Assembly (NCBI GenBank): GCA_017695115.1
Contig: JADILV010000037.1
Location: forward strand, 1-63,884
Direction of reading: 5' to 3'
DNA length: 63,884 bases
Source of the DNA: Candidatus Cryptobacteroides avicola
GTDB lineage: Bacteria; Bacteroidota; Bacteroidia; Bacteroidales; UBA932
This document shows positions 34,520-43,820 of this stretch, piece by piece. Position 1 is the stretch's first letter; each line of letters starts with the position of its first letter. The notes under the pieces are model-generated. The model worked only from the letters and a program-made list of their open reading frames with translations, searched no databases and had not been told where the DNA came from. Both the position numbers and the translations under genes were made by a program.

Positions 34520-36985
34520 ATGAAACTTTCTGAACTTAAGACAGGAGAGTACGGTGTCATAGTAAAGGTGAACGGACACGGAAGCTTCCGCAAAAGAATC
34601 ATTGAAATGGGCTTTGTGAAAGGCAACAGCGTGAAAGTGATACTGAACGCGCCGCTCAAAGACCCTATAGAATACGAAGTCATCGGCTACAAGATCAGTC
34701 TGCGCCGCGAGGAAGCGGACAAGATAGAGGTCATAAGCGAGACCGAAGCAAAGGAAGTGATGGCATCGGCTTCCTTGCCGCAGCCCCCTCTTGAAGCCTC
34801 CGACTGCGAGGAGACCGGGATGCTGGAAAAAGAGATGAAGCATCTGGCAGAGGAACGCCGGCACATCATCCGCGTCGCCCTGGTGGGGAACCCGAACTGC
34901 GGCAAGACTTCGCTTTTCAACATCGCTTCGGGAAGCCACGAGCATGTAGGGAACTACAGCGGAGTGACCGTCGACGCCAAGGAAGGCAAGTTCGAATACG
35001 GCGGATACCGGTTCATCCTGGTGGACCTTCCGGGGACATATTCCCTGTCGGCATACAGTCCCGAGGAGCTTTATGTCAGGCGCAACCTCGTAGAGGAAAT
35101 GCCGGATGTGGTAGTGAACGTGGTGGACGCGTCCAATCTGGAAAGGAACCTCTACCTCACCACCCAGATCATAGACATGAACCTGCGCGTGGTAATGGCC
35201 CTGAACATGTATGACGAGCTGCGCGAAAAAGGAGACAGACTCGACATCCAGACTCTCGGACACCTGCTCGGAATGCCTGTGGTGCCGACAGTCAGCAGAA
35301 ACGGGGAAGGAATCCCCCAGCTGTTCGACACGGTCATCAAGGTCTATGAGACCAATGACCCGAAACTCGCCCGGCACATCCACGTGAACCACGGCCCGGA
35401 ACTGGAGAAGAGCATTGACAGGATCAAGCTTCTGCTTCAGAAGAACAACGACATCAGATACAAATATTCCACCCGCTACCTTGCCATCAAATATCTCGAG
35501 AACGACAAGGAAATAGAAAAGGTAGTGGAAGAACTTCCCAACAGGGATGAAATCATCGCCGCCCGCTTCGACGAACAGAACAGGCTGGAAGAGCTGCTGC
35601 ACACGAACTCGGAATCAGCCATCGTGGATGCCAAATACGCATTCGTCCAGGGCGCCCTCAAGGAAACATACGAAAGAGCGACAGAAAAGCGGGCCAGACA
35701 CACCCTGAGCGAAAAGATAGATGCGGTGGTGACAAACAAATGGCTCGCATTCCCCATATTCATCCTGCTCCTATACATAATATTCGAAGGCACTTTCACT
35801 ATCGGGGATTACCCGATGCGCTGGATAGAATGGCTGGTGGAGAAGTTCAGCGACTTCGTTTCGGCCTATATGCCGGAAGGCATGCTGAAAGACCTGGTGG
35901 TGGACGGTATCATAGGCGGAGTGGGAAGCGTCCTTGTATTCCTGCCTAACATATTGATACTCTATCTTTTCATCTCACTGCTTGAAGACTCCGGATATAT
36001 GGCCCGCGCGGCATTCATCATGGACAAGCTCATGCACAAGATAGGGCTGCACGGAAAATCATTCATCCCGATGATCATGGGATTCGGGTGCAACGTGCCT
36101 GCAATCATGGCGACGCGCACCATAGAGAACCGCAAGAGCAGGCTTATCACCATGCTCATCATCCCGATGATGTCATGTGCAGGAAGGCTGCCTATATATA
36201 TTCTGCTGGTAGGGGCCTTTTTCCCGAGCTACGGAAGCCTGGTGATGCTCGGCATCTATGGCCTCGGCATCGTCCTGGCGATACTCTCGGCAAAGATCCT
36301 GAGCAGGTTCATGAAAGACGATGACCTGCCGTTCGTAATGGAACTGCCTCCGTACCGTGTCCCTACCGCCAAGTCCGTATTCCGCCATACGTGGGAAAAA
36401 GGCAAGCAGTACCTGCACAAGATGGCCGGAATCATCCTGGTCTGCTCCATAATCATCTGGTTCCTCGGATACTTCCCGAACCACAACCGGTACGAAACCG
36501 TAGCCGAGCAGCAGGAAAACTCATTCATAGGATACATAGGTAAAGGGATGGAGCCCGTTCTGGAACCTCTGGGCTATGACTGGCGAATGGGTGTGGGAAT
36601 CCTGTCCGGGATTGGAGCCAAGGAGCTGGTAGTCAGCACACTCGGAGTAATGTACAGTGCAGAGGCAGAAGAACTGGAAACCGCTTCGGTGGCCTCAGAT
36701 GGACTTCCGGGGGAAAACCTGGCACCCGCGCCTGCAACAGGTGGAGGACAGGAAGAAGAAACCGGGGAAACAAGGCTGCAGAAAGCCCTGCAGCACAGCA
36801 TAACGCCGGCCGCCGCCCTGTCCTACATGGTATTCGTCCTGCTCTACTTCCCTTGCATAGCGACATTCGTGGCCATCAAGCAGGAAAGCGGAGGATGGAA
36901 ATGGGCCATTTTCTCGGCTCTGTACACCATCGTGCTTGCGTGGATAATGGCATTCATAGTCTACCGGGCAGCACTGTTGTTCTGA
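34520..36985 (+). CDS. feoB: FeoA-FeoB fusion ferrous iron transporter
   Basis: The 821-residue protein joins a FeoA SH3-like domain (about 1-75; LKTGEYGVIVKVNG and IEMGFVKGNSVKV) to FeoB. The G domain has G1 GNPNCGKT (123-130) and G3 DLPGTYSLSAYSPEE. The membrane part has two Gate regions and a Cys-bearing MIMGFGCNVPAIMATRTIENRKSRL. It imports Fe2+ across the inner membrane. A low-complexity Glu/Pro/Ala/Gly loop near 720-750 separates the last membrane segments. It stands alone with its own promoter and a long leader. Confidence 0.96.
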   Translation: MKLSELKTGEYGVIVKVNGHGSFRKRIIEMGFVKGNSVKVILNAPLKDPIEYEVIGYKISLRREEADKIEVISETEAKEVMASASLPQPPLEASDCEETGMLEKEMKHLAEERRHIIRVALVGNPNCGKTSLFNIASGSHEHVGNYSGVTVDAKEGKFEYGGYRFILVDLPGTYSLSAYSPEELYVRRNLVEEMPDVVVNVVDASNLERNLYLTTQIIDMNLRVVMALNMYDELREKGDRLDIQTLGHLLGMPVVPTVSRNGEGIPQLFDTVIKVYETNDPKLARHIHVNHGPELEKSIDRIKLLLQKNNDIRYKYSTRYLAIKYLENDKEIEKVVEELPNRDEIIAARFDEQNRLEELLHTNSESAIVDAKYAFVQGALKETYERATEKRARHTLSEKIDAVVTNKWLAFPIFILLLYIIFEGTFTIGDYPMRWIEWLVEKFSDFVSAYMPEGMLKDLVVDGIIGGVGSVLVFLPNILILYLFISLLEDSGYMARAAFIMDKLMHKIGLHGKSFIPMIMGFGCNVPAIMATRTIENRKSRLITMLIIPMMSCAGRLPIYILLVGAFFPSYGSLVMLGIYGLGIVLAILSAKILSRFMKDDDLPFVMELPPYRVPTAKSVFRHTWEKGKQYLHKMAGIILVCSIIIWFLGYFPNHNRYETVAEQQENSFIGYIGKGMEPVLEPLGYDWRMGVGILSGIGAKELVVSTLGVMYSAEAEELETASVASDGLPGENLAPAPATGGGQEEETGETRLQKALQHSITPAAALSYMVFVLLYFPCIATFVAIKQESGGWKWAIFSALYTIVLAWIMAFIVYRAALLF

Positions 36986-36996
36986 TGACTTTTTAC

Positions 36997-37004
36997 TATC
37001 TTTG
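36997..37004 (+). promoter_or_regulatory. -7 box (TATCTTTG) of the GH43 gene
   Basis: TAnnTTTG match 29 bp before the ATG at 37034 and 11 bp after the FeoAB stop. Confidence 0.5.
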
Positions 37005-37033
37005 CCTCCCGAATTCAAAAAGACGATAAAAAG

Positions 37034-38086
37034 ATGAAAGCATTCCTGATTCTACTTGCACTTTTGACTGTCCTCCCGGCTTCATCCCAAGAGGCCGGAC
37101 ATCAGCAACTTAAAACAGATGACACCGGAAGCGTTTACATGCTTACATACTTCCGCCAGCGTTACCCTACCCGTATAGAAATCACCTCGGAAGGGAAAAT
37201 AACGGAAGTCCCGCTGCCGGATCCGATGCAGGTAGAGCAGCTCCACATAGCACTTTCCGATGACGGCACGCACTGGACGGCCCTGAACGACAACAAACCT
37301 GTCTGGAACCAGCAGATGAGGGACCCGTTTGTACGCCGTGGCCCAGACGGCGTCTGGAGGCTGCTTGCTACCGGCGGCGGACGCAGGCCGGACAGGGAAC
37401 AGACAGGACCGAGCTGCCTGTATGCCACCTCCGAAGACCTCGTCAACTGGAAAGTGGAAGACCTTCTGCCGCTGATGAAAGACATCCGCAACGCCGAAGG
37501 CAATATGGTACGCAACATCTGGGCTCCTGAATGGTTCTACGATGAAAAGAACGGAGACTATATCCTCGTCTGGTCATCGTCATTCGAAGACGCGGGATGG
37601 AAAAAGAGCCGTCTGTGGTACTGCCGCACCAGCGACTGGAAAGAATTCACTCCTGCAAAACTGCTGTTCGAGCCGCCGTACAGCGTCATAGACGGGACTC
37701 TGATAGAAAACGAAGGCAAATACTATCTGTTCCATAAAGAAGAAGAATTCGGTGAAATAAACGGAGAGCGCAGAGCAATCCGGGTAGCCGTAGCAGACAA
37801 CCCGGAAGGTCCGTACACAATCATCGAAGGGCCGCTGAATAAAGGGCAGATAGTTCCGGTAATAACGGAAGGCCCTTCAGCGATAAAAGCCAAAGACGGC
37901 AACGGATGGTTCCTTTATTACGATTTCTGCATGGCCGACCGATTCGGAGTCTCATACTCGCCTGATCTGACCGGATGGACCATTATCGAAGACGCATCCT
38001 TTCCTTCTGAAGCACGTCACGGTACGGTCTCCGTCATCACGGCTGACGAAGCGGAAAGGCTGATGTCAGCATCGTTCCGGCACTGA
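37034..38086 (+). CDS. glycoside hydrolase family 43-like secreted enzyme
   Basis: The 350-residue protein has a signal peptide (MKAFLILLALLTVLPASSQ) and a five-bladed beta-propeller. The GH43-type catalytic set appears as Asp97 in QQMRDPFVRR, a middle Asp in YSVIDGTLIENEGKYYLF, and a Glu in VITEGPSAIKAKDG. NIWAPEWFYDEKNGDYILVW is the typical blade containing WAPE. Substrates of the family include arabinans, xylans and related beta-glycans; this one cannot be assigned. It does not sit in a SusC/SusD locus. Confidence 0.88.
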   Translation: MKAFLILLALLTVLPASSQEAGHQQLKTDDTGSVYMLTYFRQRYPTRIEITSEGKITEVPLPDPMQVEQLHIALSDDGTHWTALNDNKPVWNQQMRDPFVRRGPDGVWRLLATGGGRRPDREQTGPSCLYATSEDLVNWKVEDLLPLMKDIRNAEGNMVRNIWAPEWFYDEKNGDYILVWSSSFEDAGWKKSRLWYCRTSDWKEFTPAKLLFEPPYSVIDGTLIENEGKYYLFHKEEEFGEINGERRAIRVAVADNPEGPYTIIEGPLNKGQIVPVITEGPSAIKAKDGNGWFLYYDFCMADRFGVSYSPDLTGWTIIEDASFPSEARHGTVSVITADEAERLMSASFRH

Positions 38087-38146
38087 CTGAATTAACGGGC
38101 TGCTCCAATTATCGGATTTTCTTTTTACCAAATTCAAATTTTGGTG

Positions 38147-38154
38147 TATATTTG
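38147..38154 (+). promoter_or_regulatory. -7 box (TATATTTG) of the small lipoprotein gene
   Basis: TAnnTTTG match 25 bp before the ATG at 38180, which selects that start over the upstream in-frame codon at 38141. Confidence 0.5.
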
Positions 38155-38179
38155 CGGCGTTTTTTCAGAAAATCGGCAG

Positions 38180-38563
38180 ATGATCAGGAATTTGCGTGAC
38201 ATAATATGCCTTTTAGCTGCAGTGCTTTTGACCGGACTTGCAGCATGCCATGCAAACGATACTGCAAGCTGTTCTTCTGATTTCCGTCATGTCTCCATTC
38301 TCGAGAATTTCCAGCAGGATTCGTTCAATCCGGGAAAATCTTCTCCGGAGAACTTCATGGAGCAGAATATCGCCGGAGCGGCAGGCATCTCAGCCAACGG
38401 ATGCGTCAGCCCCCGTTGCCAGTCTTCAATAAAGGCGTCTGTCCTCCAGAATTCAATATCTGCAATCGTGCAGACGGTTTCCTCTTGTGCGGAGGAACGC
38501 CGTTTCAGTATTTCCAGGCTGAACGACTACTATGTCTTCGGCCTGGGCCACATCATTATCTAG
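38180..38563 (+). CDS. small putative lipoprotein of unknown function upstream of nuo
   Basis: The 127-residue product starts MIRNLRDIICLLAAVLLTGLAACHAND, with a lipobox-like LAAC around residue 23. It has several further Cys (TASCSS, NGCVSPRCQSS, VSSCAEE) and ends in RLNDYYVFGLGHIII. I do not recognise a family. A good -7 box and the signal-like N-terminus support it as a real gene. It lies about 150 bp before nuoA on the same strand. Confidence 0.55.
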   Translation: MIRNLRDIICLLAAVLLTGLAACHANDTASCSSDFRHVSILENFQQDSFNPGKSSPENFMEQNIAGAAGISANGCVSPRCQSSIKASVLQNSISAIVQTVSSCAEERRFSISRLNDYYVFGLGHIII

Positions 38564-38712
38564 ATCTGATGACCTTACGGGCCGTCCTGTGGCCCATTGC
38601 CCTGTTTGAAGGGAGCATTTCTTCCTAAGACACTATGATGATGTTCGGGGCGGATTGTGTCGTCCATTGTCTGCCCCATCAAGAGAGAAATAAAGGTAAA
38701 TAATTATAGATC

Positions 38713-39063
38713 ATGAATTTCGTATTATTGGTAGTAGTAATACTTATCGCCATAGCGATTGTGGCTGCGGCTATCGGTATAGCCAAGGCCATCGCTCCGA
38801 GGTCATACAACCCTCAGAAAGGCGAAGCATACGAGTGCGGTATCCCGACACGGGGAAAGTCATGGATGCAGTTCAAGGTAGGATACTACCTTTTCGCCAT
38901 CCTGTTCCTGATGTTCGATGTGGAGACGGTATTCCTCTTTGCATGGGCAGCAGTGGTCCAGGACCTGGGCATCTACGGTCTGGTGAGCGTGCTGTTCTTC
39001 CTGTTCATACTTGTGCTCGGCCTTGCATACGCATGGCGGAAGGGCGCCCTGGAATGGAAGTAG
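38713..39063 (+). CDS. nuoA: NADH-quinone oxidoreductase subunit A
   Basis: The 116-residue membrane protein has three hydrophobic helices. The conserved loop is YECGIPTRGKSWMQFKVGYYLF and the acidic helix segment is FLMFDVETVFLFAWA, both hallmarks of NuoA. It is the first gene of the nuo operon. A stem-loop element begins one base after its stop codon and separates it from nuoB by 230 bp. Confidence 0.95.
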   Translation: MNFVLLVVVILIAIAIVAAAIGIAKAIAPRSYNPQKGEAYECGIPTRGKSWMQFKVGYYLFAILFLMFDVETVFLFAWAAVVQDLGIYGLVSVLFFLFILVLGLAYAWRKGALEWK

Positions 39064-39064
39064 G

Positions 39065-39132
39065 CAGACCCGTGTTTTCGGAAACCGGAAGACAAGGGAA
39101 ACGGTTTCCTCACACACAGGTCTGACTGACGC
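39065..39132 (+). repeat. nuo intergenic stem-loop element, copy 1
   Basis: Outer arms CAGACC (39065-39070) and GGTCTG (39119-39124) enclose inner arms GGAAACCG (39080-39087) and CGGTTTCC (39102-39109) around a purine-rich loop containing ACAAGGGAAA. TGACGCA follows. The inner stem and loop are shared with copy 2 (41636-41720), whereas the outer arms differ in sequence but keep pairing. The rest of the 39064-39293 gap holds no gene. Confidence 0.75.
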
Positions 39133-39293
39133 AAAAGAAAACAGCGGTCATTTTGGGCCTGGATCATGATCTGAGGACCGGGACAATGGGCTCCGGATCA
39201 GATCTGAAGTGGAAGGCAAGACCCTGACTGGGAGTAAGACAGTAAGTTTCAAGTGTTGACTGACAAAGGAAAAATATTGATCCTGACATTGTT

Positions 39294-39944
39294 ATGAAAA
39301 GGAATGTAAATATAAAGTCGATGAAATATGAGGATTTCAACGACAACGAATACATCGAGCAGATGCTGAAGGAACTTCGTGAGAACGGCACGAACGTCAT
39401 TGTCGGCTGTCTGGACGATGTGATAGAATGGGGACGGAGCAACAGTCTCTGGCCTCTGACCTTCGCCACAAGCTGCTGTGGCATCGAATTCATGGCGATA
39501 GGCGCCGCCCGCTATGATTTCGCCCGGTTCGGGTTTGAAGTGGCAAGGGCCTCGCCTCGCCAGGCGGACTTCATCATGGTGGCCGGAACCATCACCAACA
39601 AGATGGCGCCTGTGCTGAAACGACTGTATGACCAGATGGCTGATCCGAAATATGTCGTGGCCACAGGAGGCTGCGCCATCAGCGGCGGTCCGTTCCAGAA
39701 ATCCTACCATGTGGTCAACGGAGTGGACAAGATCATACCGGTGGACGTGTATATCCCCGGCTGCCCTCCAAGACCGGAAGCCATGCTTTACGGTTTGATG
39801 CAGCTCCAGCGTAAAGTGAAGGCGCAGAAGTTCCTCGGGGGCATCAACAAAGGCATCAGCGAGAAGGAGTACGAAAAGAAGATGCGCGAGGACACCAACA
39901 AGATGGAGGACAACAAGGATTACGACGAGTCAGGACTTGCATAA
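39294..39944 (+). CDS. nuoB: NADH-quinone oxidoreductase subunit B
   Basis: The 216-residue peripheral subunit carries the terminal N2 [4Fe-4S] cluster. Ligand motifs are [17 protein letters not shown] (adjacent Cys61-Cys62), TGGCAISGG and PGCPPRPEA. The C-terminus has a charged tail (about 180-216). The nuoCD start lies 10 bp after its stop. Confidence 0.96.
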   Translation: MKRNVNIKSMKYEDFNDNEYIEQMLKELRENGTNVIVGCLDDVIEWGRSNSLWPLTFATSCCGIEFMAIGAARYDFARFGFEVARASPRQADFIMVAGTITNKMAPVLKRLYDQMADPKYVVATGGCAISGGPFQKSYHVVNGVDKIIPVDVYIPGCPPRPEAMLYGLMQLQRKVKAQKFLGGINKGISEKEYEKKMREDTNKMEDNKDYDESGLA

Positions 39945-39954
39945 ACGGACGGAT

Positions 39955-41583
39955 ATGGAAAACAATACTACTATAAAGGAAAGAATCGCCGCCATCGAAC
40001 CTTCTGCCGTATGGTCCGATGCAGGTGACGGGATGTTCAAAGTCCCTGCAGCATCTTTCAGACATCTGGCAGAACACCTCCGGAATGAGGAGGGTTTCGA
40101 TTTCCTGCGCAGCCTTACCGGTGTGGATGAAGGAGAAGAAGGACTCGGATGTATCTACCATCTTGAGAACACCGCCACCGGAGAGAATACGGTCATCAGC
40201 GCCCTGGATCCTGACAGGGAGAATGCAAGCCTCCCGTCCGTCCACGACCTGTGGAAAGGGGCAGGGTTCAACGAACGTGAAGCCTACGACTTCTTCGGAA
40301 TCAAGTTCATAGGACATCCTGACCTCCGCAGGCTATACCTCAGGGATGACTGGAAAGGCTATCCGCTGCGCAAGGACTATGACATGTCCCTCAATCCCCT
40401 CAACATGCAGAACGAGGAAGCCAACGATGATTCCCCGAGCTATGTCATGACCAAGGACGGAAGCTATATCCTGAAAAGGCACCCTCTTTTCGAAGACCAG
40501 GAATATGTGATCAATATCGGGCCGCAGCATCCGGCTACGCACGGCGTGCTCCGCTTCAGGGTCTCTCTCGAAGGGGAAATCATCAAGAAGCTGGACGTAC
40601 ACTGCGGATATATCCACAGAGGAATCGAAAAGCTCTGTGAGACAATGACTTACCCTCAGACTCTCGGATTCACCGACAGGCTTGACTATCTGGGCGCGAT
40701 GCAGAACCGCCATGCCCTTTGCATGTGCATAGAAAAAGCCATGGGACTGGAGGTTTCCGAAAGGATCAAATATATAAGGACAATAATGGACGAGCTGCAG
40801 AGGATTGACTCGCATCTGCTGTTCATCGCCTGCCTGAGCCAGGACATGGGCGCGCTTGAGGTGTTCTTCCTCGGCTTCAGGGACAGGGAGAAAGTCCTGG
40901 ACATACTGGAACAGACCACCGGAGGAAGGCTTATCCAGGCCTACAACAGGATCGGAGGGGTCCAGGCCGACATCCATCCTGACTTCGTGAAAAAGGTCAA
41001 GGAGTTCATAAAGTACATGCGTCCGAAACTCCAGGAATACCATGATATATTCACCGGCAATGTAATCGTGCAGCACAGGCTTATAGGCACCGGCGTGCTC
41101 AGCCGCGAGGATGCCGTTTCCTTCGGGGCGACAGGAGGTACCGGAAGGGCTTCAGGATGGGCCTGCGATGTGCGCAAGAGACACCCGTACGCCATGTACG
41201 ACAAGGTGGATTTCAAGGAAATAGTACTGGAGAAAGGAGACTGCTTCGACCGCTACATGGTCAGGGTCAAGGAGATAGAGGAAAGCATGAATATCATCGA
41301 GCAGCTTATTGACAATATCCCGGAGGGCGAATACCTGATGAAGACAAAGCCGGTCATCAAGCTTCCAGAAGGGAGCTGGTATTCAGCAGTGGAAGGAAGC
41401 CGCGGGGAATTCGGCGTATATCTCGAGAGCCGCGGGGACAAGTCTCCTTACAGGCTGAAGTTCCGCTCGACCGGACTGCCTCTGGTGTCATGTATCGATA
41501 CGATTTCACGAGGGGCGAAGATTGCCGACCTGATTGCCATCGGCGGAACACTCGACTATGTCGTGCCGGATATCGACAGATAG
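39955..41583 (+). CDS. nuoCD: NADH-quinone oxidoreductase subunit C/D fusion
   Basis: The 542-residue peripheral subunit joins NuoC (about 1-150; GAGFNEREAYDFFGIKFIGH and LRRLYLRDDW-like end) to NuoD (about 165-542; NIGPQHPATHGVLRF, HCGYIHRGIEKL, DRLDYLGAMQNRHA). NuoD forms part of the quinone pocket. The ATG at 39955 was chosen over a TTG that overlaps nuoB. Fused NuoCD is common in Bacteroidetes and enterobacteria. Confidence 0.95.
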   Translation: MENNTTIKERIAAIEPSAVWSDAGDGMFKVPAASFRHLAEHLRNEEGFDFLRSLTGVDEGEEGLGCIYHLENTATGENTVISALDPDRENASLPSVHDLWKGAGFNEREAYDFFGIKFIGHPDLRRLYLRDDWKGYPLRKDYDMSLNPLNMQNEEANDDSPSYVMTKDGSYILKRHPLFEDQEYVINIGPQHPATHGVLRFRVSLEGEIIKKLDVHCGYIHRGIEKLCETMTYPQTLGFTDRLDYLGAMQNRHALCMCIEKAMGLEVSERIKYIRTIMDELQRIDSHLLFIACLSQDMGALEVFFLGFRDREKVLDILEQTTGGRLIQAYNRIGGVQADIHPDFVKKVKEFIKYMRPKLQEYHDIFTGNVIVQHRLIGTGVLSREDAVSFGATGGTGRASGWACDVRKRHPYAMYDKVDFKEIVLEKGDCFDRYMVRVKEIEESMNIIEQLIDNIPEGEYLMKTKPVIKLPEGSWYSAVEGSRGEFGVYLESRGDKSPYRLKFRSTGLPLVSCIDTISRGAKIADLIAIGGTLDYVVPDIDR

Positions 41584-41635
41584 TTGCCCGGAGTAAAGAT
41601 CATTGAAACAACCTGGAAAATCGGTCAAAAGGCAA

Positions 41636-41720
41636 CGTCAGGGGGCGGCAGGCCGGTGCCCTCGGAAACCGGAAAACAAGGGAAAACGGTTTCCTCTTGC
41701 TCCGGCCTGCCTGACGCAGC
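41636..41720 (+). repeat. nuo intergenic stem-loop element, copy 2
   Basis: GGCAGGCCGG (41647-41656) pairs exactly with CCGGCCTGCC (41702-41711). CGTCA (41636-41640) pairs with TGACG (41712-41716). Inside, GGAAACCG (41664-41671) pairs with CGGTTTCC (41687-41694) around an ACAAGGGAAAA loop. The inner stem, loop and trailing TGACGCA match copy 1. It lies between nuoCD and nuoH. Confidence 0.8.
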
Positions 41721-41774
41721 TGACAAAGATTTGAACTTAGAGTATTAACAAACAACTTAAAAGAATAGACCAAC

Positions 41775-42851
41775 ATGTTTGATTTTGGAATCTGGACATC
41801 ATGGATCCACAGCCAGCTGACGGCGGTGATGCCGGAAGGCCTGGCTATCTTCCTGGAATGCGTGGCGATAGGGATATGCCTGTTGCTGCTGTATGTCATC
41901 ATCGCCATCATCATGATCTACATGGAGCGCAAGGTCTGCGCCGCATTCCAGTGCAGGCTCGGACCGACAAGGGTAGGCCCGTGGGGAAGCGTCCAGGTCT
42001 TCTGCGACGTATTCAAGATGCTCACCAAAGAAATCATCACCATAAGGCATTCGGACAAATTCCTGTACAACCTCGCCCCTTACCTGGTGATCCTGGCATC
42101 AGTAATGGCATTCGCCTGCATCCCGGTAAGCCGCGGACTGGAAATCCTCGACTTCAATGTCGGTGTGCTGTTCTTCATGGCGGCATCCTCAATAGGAGTG
42201 GTCGGCATCCTTCTGGCCGGATGGAGCTCCAACAACAAATTCTCCCTTATCGGAGCGATGCGAAGCGGTGCGCAGATGATAAGCTATGAACTTTCCATCG
42301 GACTTTCCATCCTCACGATCATAGTCCTGACGGACACGATGCAGTTTTCCGAAATCGTCATGAGGCAGGCTGACGGATGGTTCATCTTCAAGGGGCACAT
42401 CCCTGCCGTAATCGCATTCATCATATATCTCATAGCAGGTAACGCAGAGGTCAACAGAGGTCCGTTCGACCTTCCGGAGGCGGAATCCGAGCTTACCGCA
42501 GGCTACCACACAGAGTATTCCGGCATGCATTTCGGACTTTTCTATGTAGCCGAGTTCGTGAACCTTTTCATCGTATCGAGCATCGCCGCCACCATTTTCC
42601 TCGGAGGCTGGATGCCTCTCCACATACCTGGTCTCGACGGGTTCAACGCAGTGATGGACGCCATCCCGGGATTCATCTGGTTTTTCGCAAAGGCGTTCTT
42701 CGTAGTATGGCTCCTGATGTGGATAAAATGGACATTCCCGAGACTGAGGATCGACCAGATACTGACCCTGGAATGGAAATATCTGGTGCCGATAGGACTT
42801 GTGAACCTGCTCCTGATGGTGGTCGTAGTAGTATTCAAATTGCATTTTTAA
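41775..42851 (+). CDS. nuoH: NADH-quinone oxidoreductase subunit H
   Basis: The 358-residue membrane subunit links the peripheral arm to the ion-pumping arm and helps form the quinone channel. Recognisable parts are YMERKVCAAFQCRLGPTRVG, RSGAQMISYELSIGLSIL, and NRGPFDLPEAESELTAGYHTEYSGMHF, the quinone-site loop. About eight membrane helices are present. It starts about 190 bp after nuoCD, with element copy 2 in between. Confidence 0.96.
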   Translation: MFDFGIWTSWIHSQLTAVMPEGLAIFLECVAIGICLLLLYVIIAIIMIYMERKVCAAFQCRLGPTRVGPWGSVQVFCDVFKMLTKEIITIRHSDKFLYNLAPYLVILASVMAFACIPVSRGLEILDFNVGVLFFMAASSIGVVGILLAGWSSNNKFSLIGAMRSGAQMISYELSIGLSILTIIVLTDTMQFSEIVMRQADGWFIFKGHIPAVIAFIIYLIAGNAEVNRGPFDLPEAESELTAGYHTEYSGMHFGLFYVAEFVNLFIVSSIAATIFLGGWMPLHIPGLDGFNAVMDAIPGFIWFFAKAFFVVWLLMWIKWTFPRLRIDQILTLEWKYLVPIGLVNLLLMVVVVVFKLHF

Positions 42852-42854
42852 GCC

Positions 42855-43295
42855 ATGAGTAATTATATAAAAGGACTTTTCCACGGTATCGGCACTCTCC
42901 TTACCGGCATGAAGGTGACATGGAAGGAATACTTCACAAAGAAAATCACCGAGCAGTACCCCGAAAACAGGGCGACGCTGAAAATGAACGAGCGTTTCTG
43001 CGGAGAGCTTTCTCTGGTCAGGGGCGAGAACGGGGACTACAAATGCATCGCATGCGGGATATGCCAGATGAACTGCCCTAACGACTCGATCCATATCACT
43101 TCAGAGATGGTCGAAGACCCGGAAACCGGGAAAAAGAAGAAGAAACTGGTAAAATACGAATACGATCTGGGCTCATGCATGTTCTGCCACCTGTGCGTGA
43201 ACTCCTGCCCTCACGGGGCGATAGAATTCACCACGAAGTTCGAGCACGCCGTATTCACCAGATCGAAACTTGTAAAAACCCTGAATAAAGAATAA
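42855..43295 (+). CDS. nuoI: NADH-quinone oxidoreductase subunit I (2x[4Fe-4S])
   Basis: The 146-residue ferredoxin-like subunit has two cluster motifs, CIACGICQMNCP and CMFCHLCVNSCP, which carry electrons towards NuoB. It starts 3 bp after nuoH. In a complex without NuoEFG this subunit is the most likely entry point for electrons from an external donor such as ferredoxin. Confidence 0.95.
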   Translation: MSNYIKGLFHGIGTLLTGMKVTWKEYFTKKITEQYPENRATLKMNERFCGELSLVRGENGDYKCIACGICQMNCPNDSIHITSEMVEDPETGKKKKKLVKYEYDLGSCMFCHLCVNSCPHGAIEFTTKFEHAVFTRSKLVKTLNKE

Positions 43296-43297
43296 CC

Positions 43298-43807
43298 ATG
43301 GATATAACTCTTGACCTGATAGTTTTCATAGTGCTTGCACTGTTCATCACAGTGAACGCTATCCTGGCCGTTACGACCAAAAGGATCCTGAGGGCTGCGA
43401 CCTACCTGCTGTTCGTGCTGTTCGGCACGGCGGGAATCTACTTCCAGCTCAACTACTCTTTCCTCGGGGCTGTCCAGCTGCTGGTATACGCCGGAGGTAT
43501 CACCGTCCTTTATGTATTCTCCATCCTGCTGACTTCCAGCGAAGGAGACCAGGCGGAAAAACTCAACAAAGGAAAATTCGCCGCAGGACTCATTGCCACG
43601 CTCACGGCACTCGGCCTGTGCCTGTTCATTACGCTCAGGCATGACTTCCTGCCTTCGCATTTCGAGCACGGGGAGCTTTCTGTCCACACCATCGGACATG
43701 CGCTCATGAGCGGCGAGAAGTTCGGGTTCGTGCTTCCGTTCGAAGTGATAAGCGTCCTGCTGCTCGCGTGCATAGTGGGCGGTATACTGATAGCAAGAAA
43801 ACGATAA
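43298..43807 (+). CDS. nuoJ: NADH-quinone oxidoreductase subunit J
   Basis: The 169-residue membrane protein has five hydrophobic helices with the conserved NuoJ segment GTAGIYFQLNYSFLGAVQLL and VYAGGITVLYVF. It starts 2 bp after nuoI and is followed by nuoK. Confidence 0.94.
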   Translation: MDITLDLIVFIVLALFITVNAILAVTTKRILRAATYLLFVLFGTAGIYFQLNYSFLGAVQLLVYAGGITVLYVFSILLTSSEGDQAEKLNKGKFAAGLIATLTALGLCLFITLRHDFLPSHFEHGELSVHTIGHALMSGEKFGFVLPFEVISVLLLACIVGGILIARKR

Positions 43808-43820
43808 AAAGGAATTGGAT

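Noticed and set aside
34358..35602. 414-codon open frame antisense to FeoAB
   Set aside because: It lies opposite the strongly conserved FeoA and G domains and has no recognisable domain, so it is a shadow of codon use.
42189..43094. 301-codon open frame antisense to nuoH and nuoI
   Set aside because: It is complementary to two well-conserved complex I genes and its composition is that of an antisense shadow.
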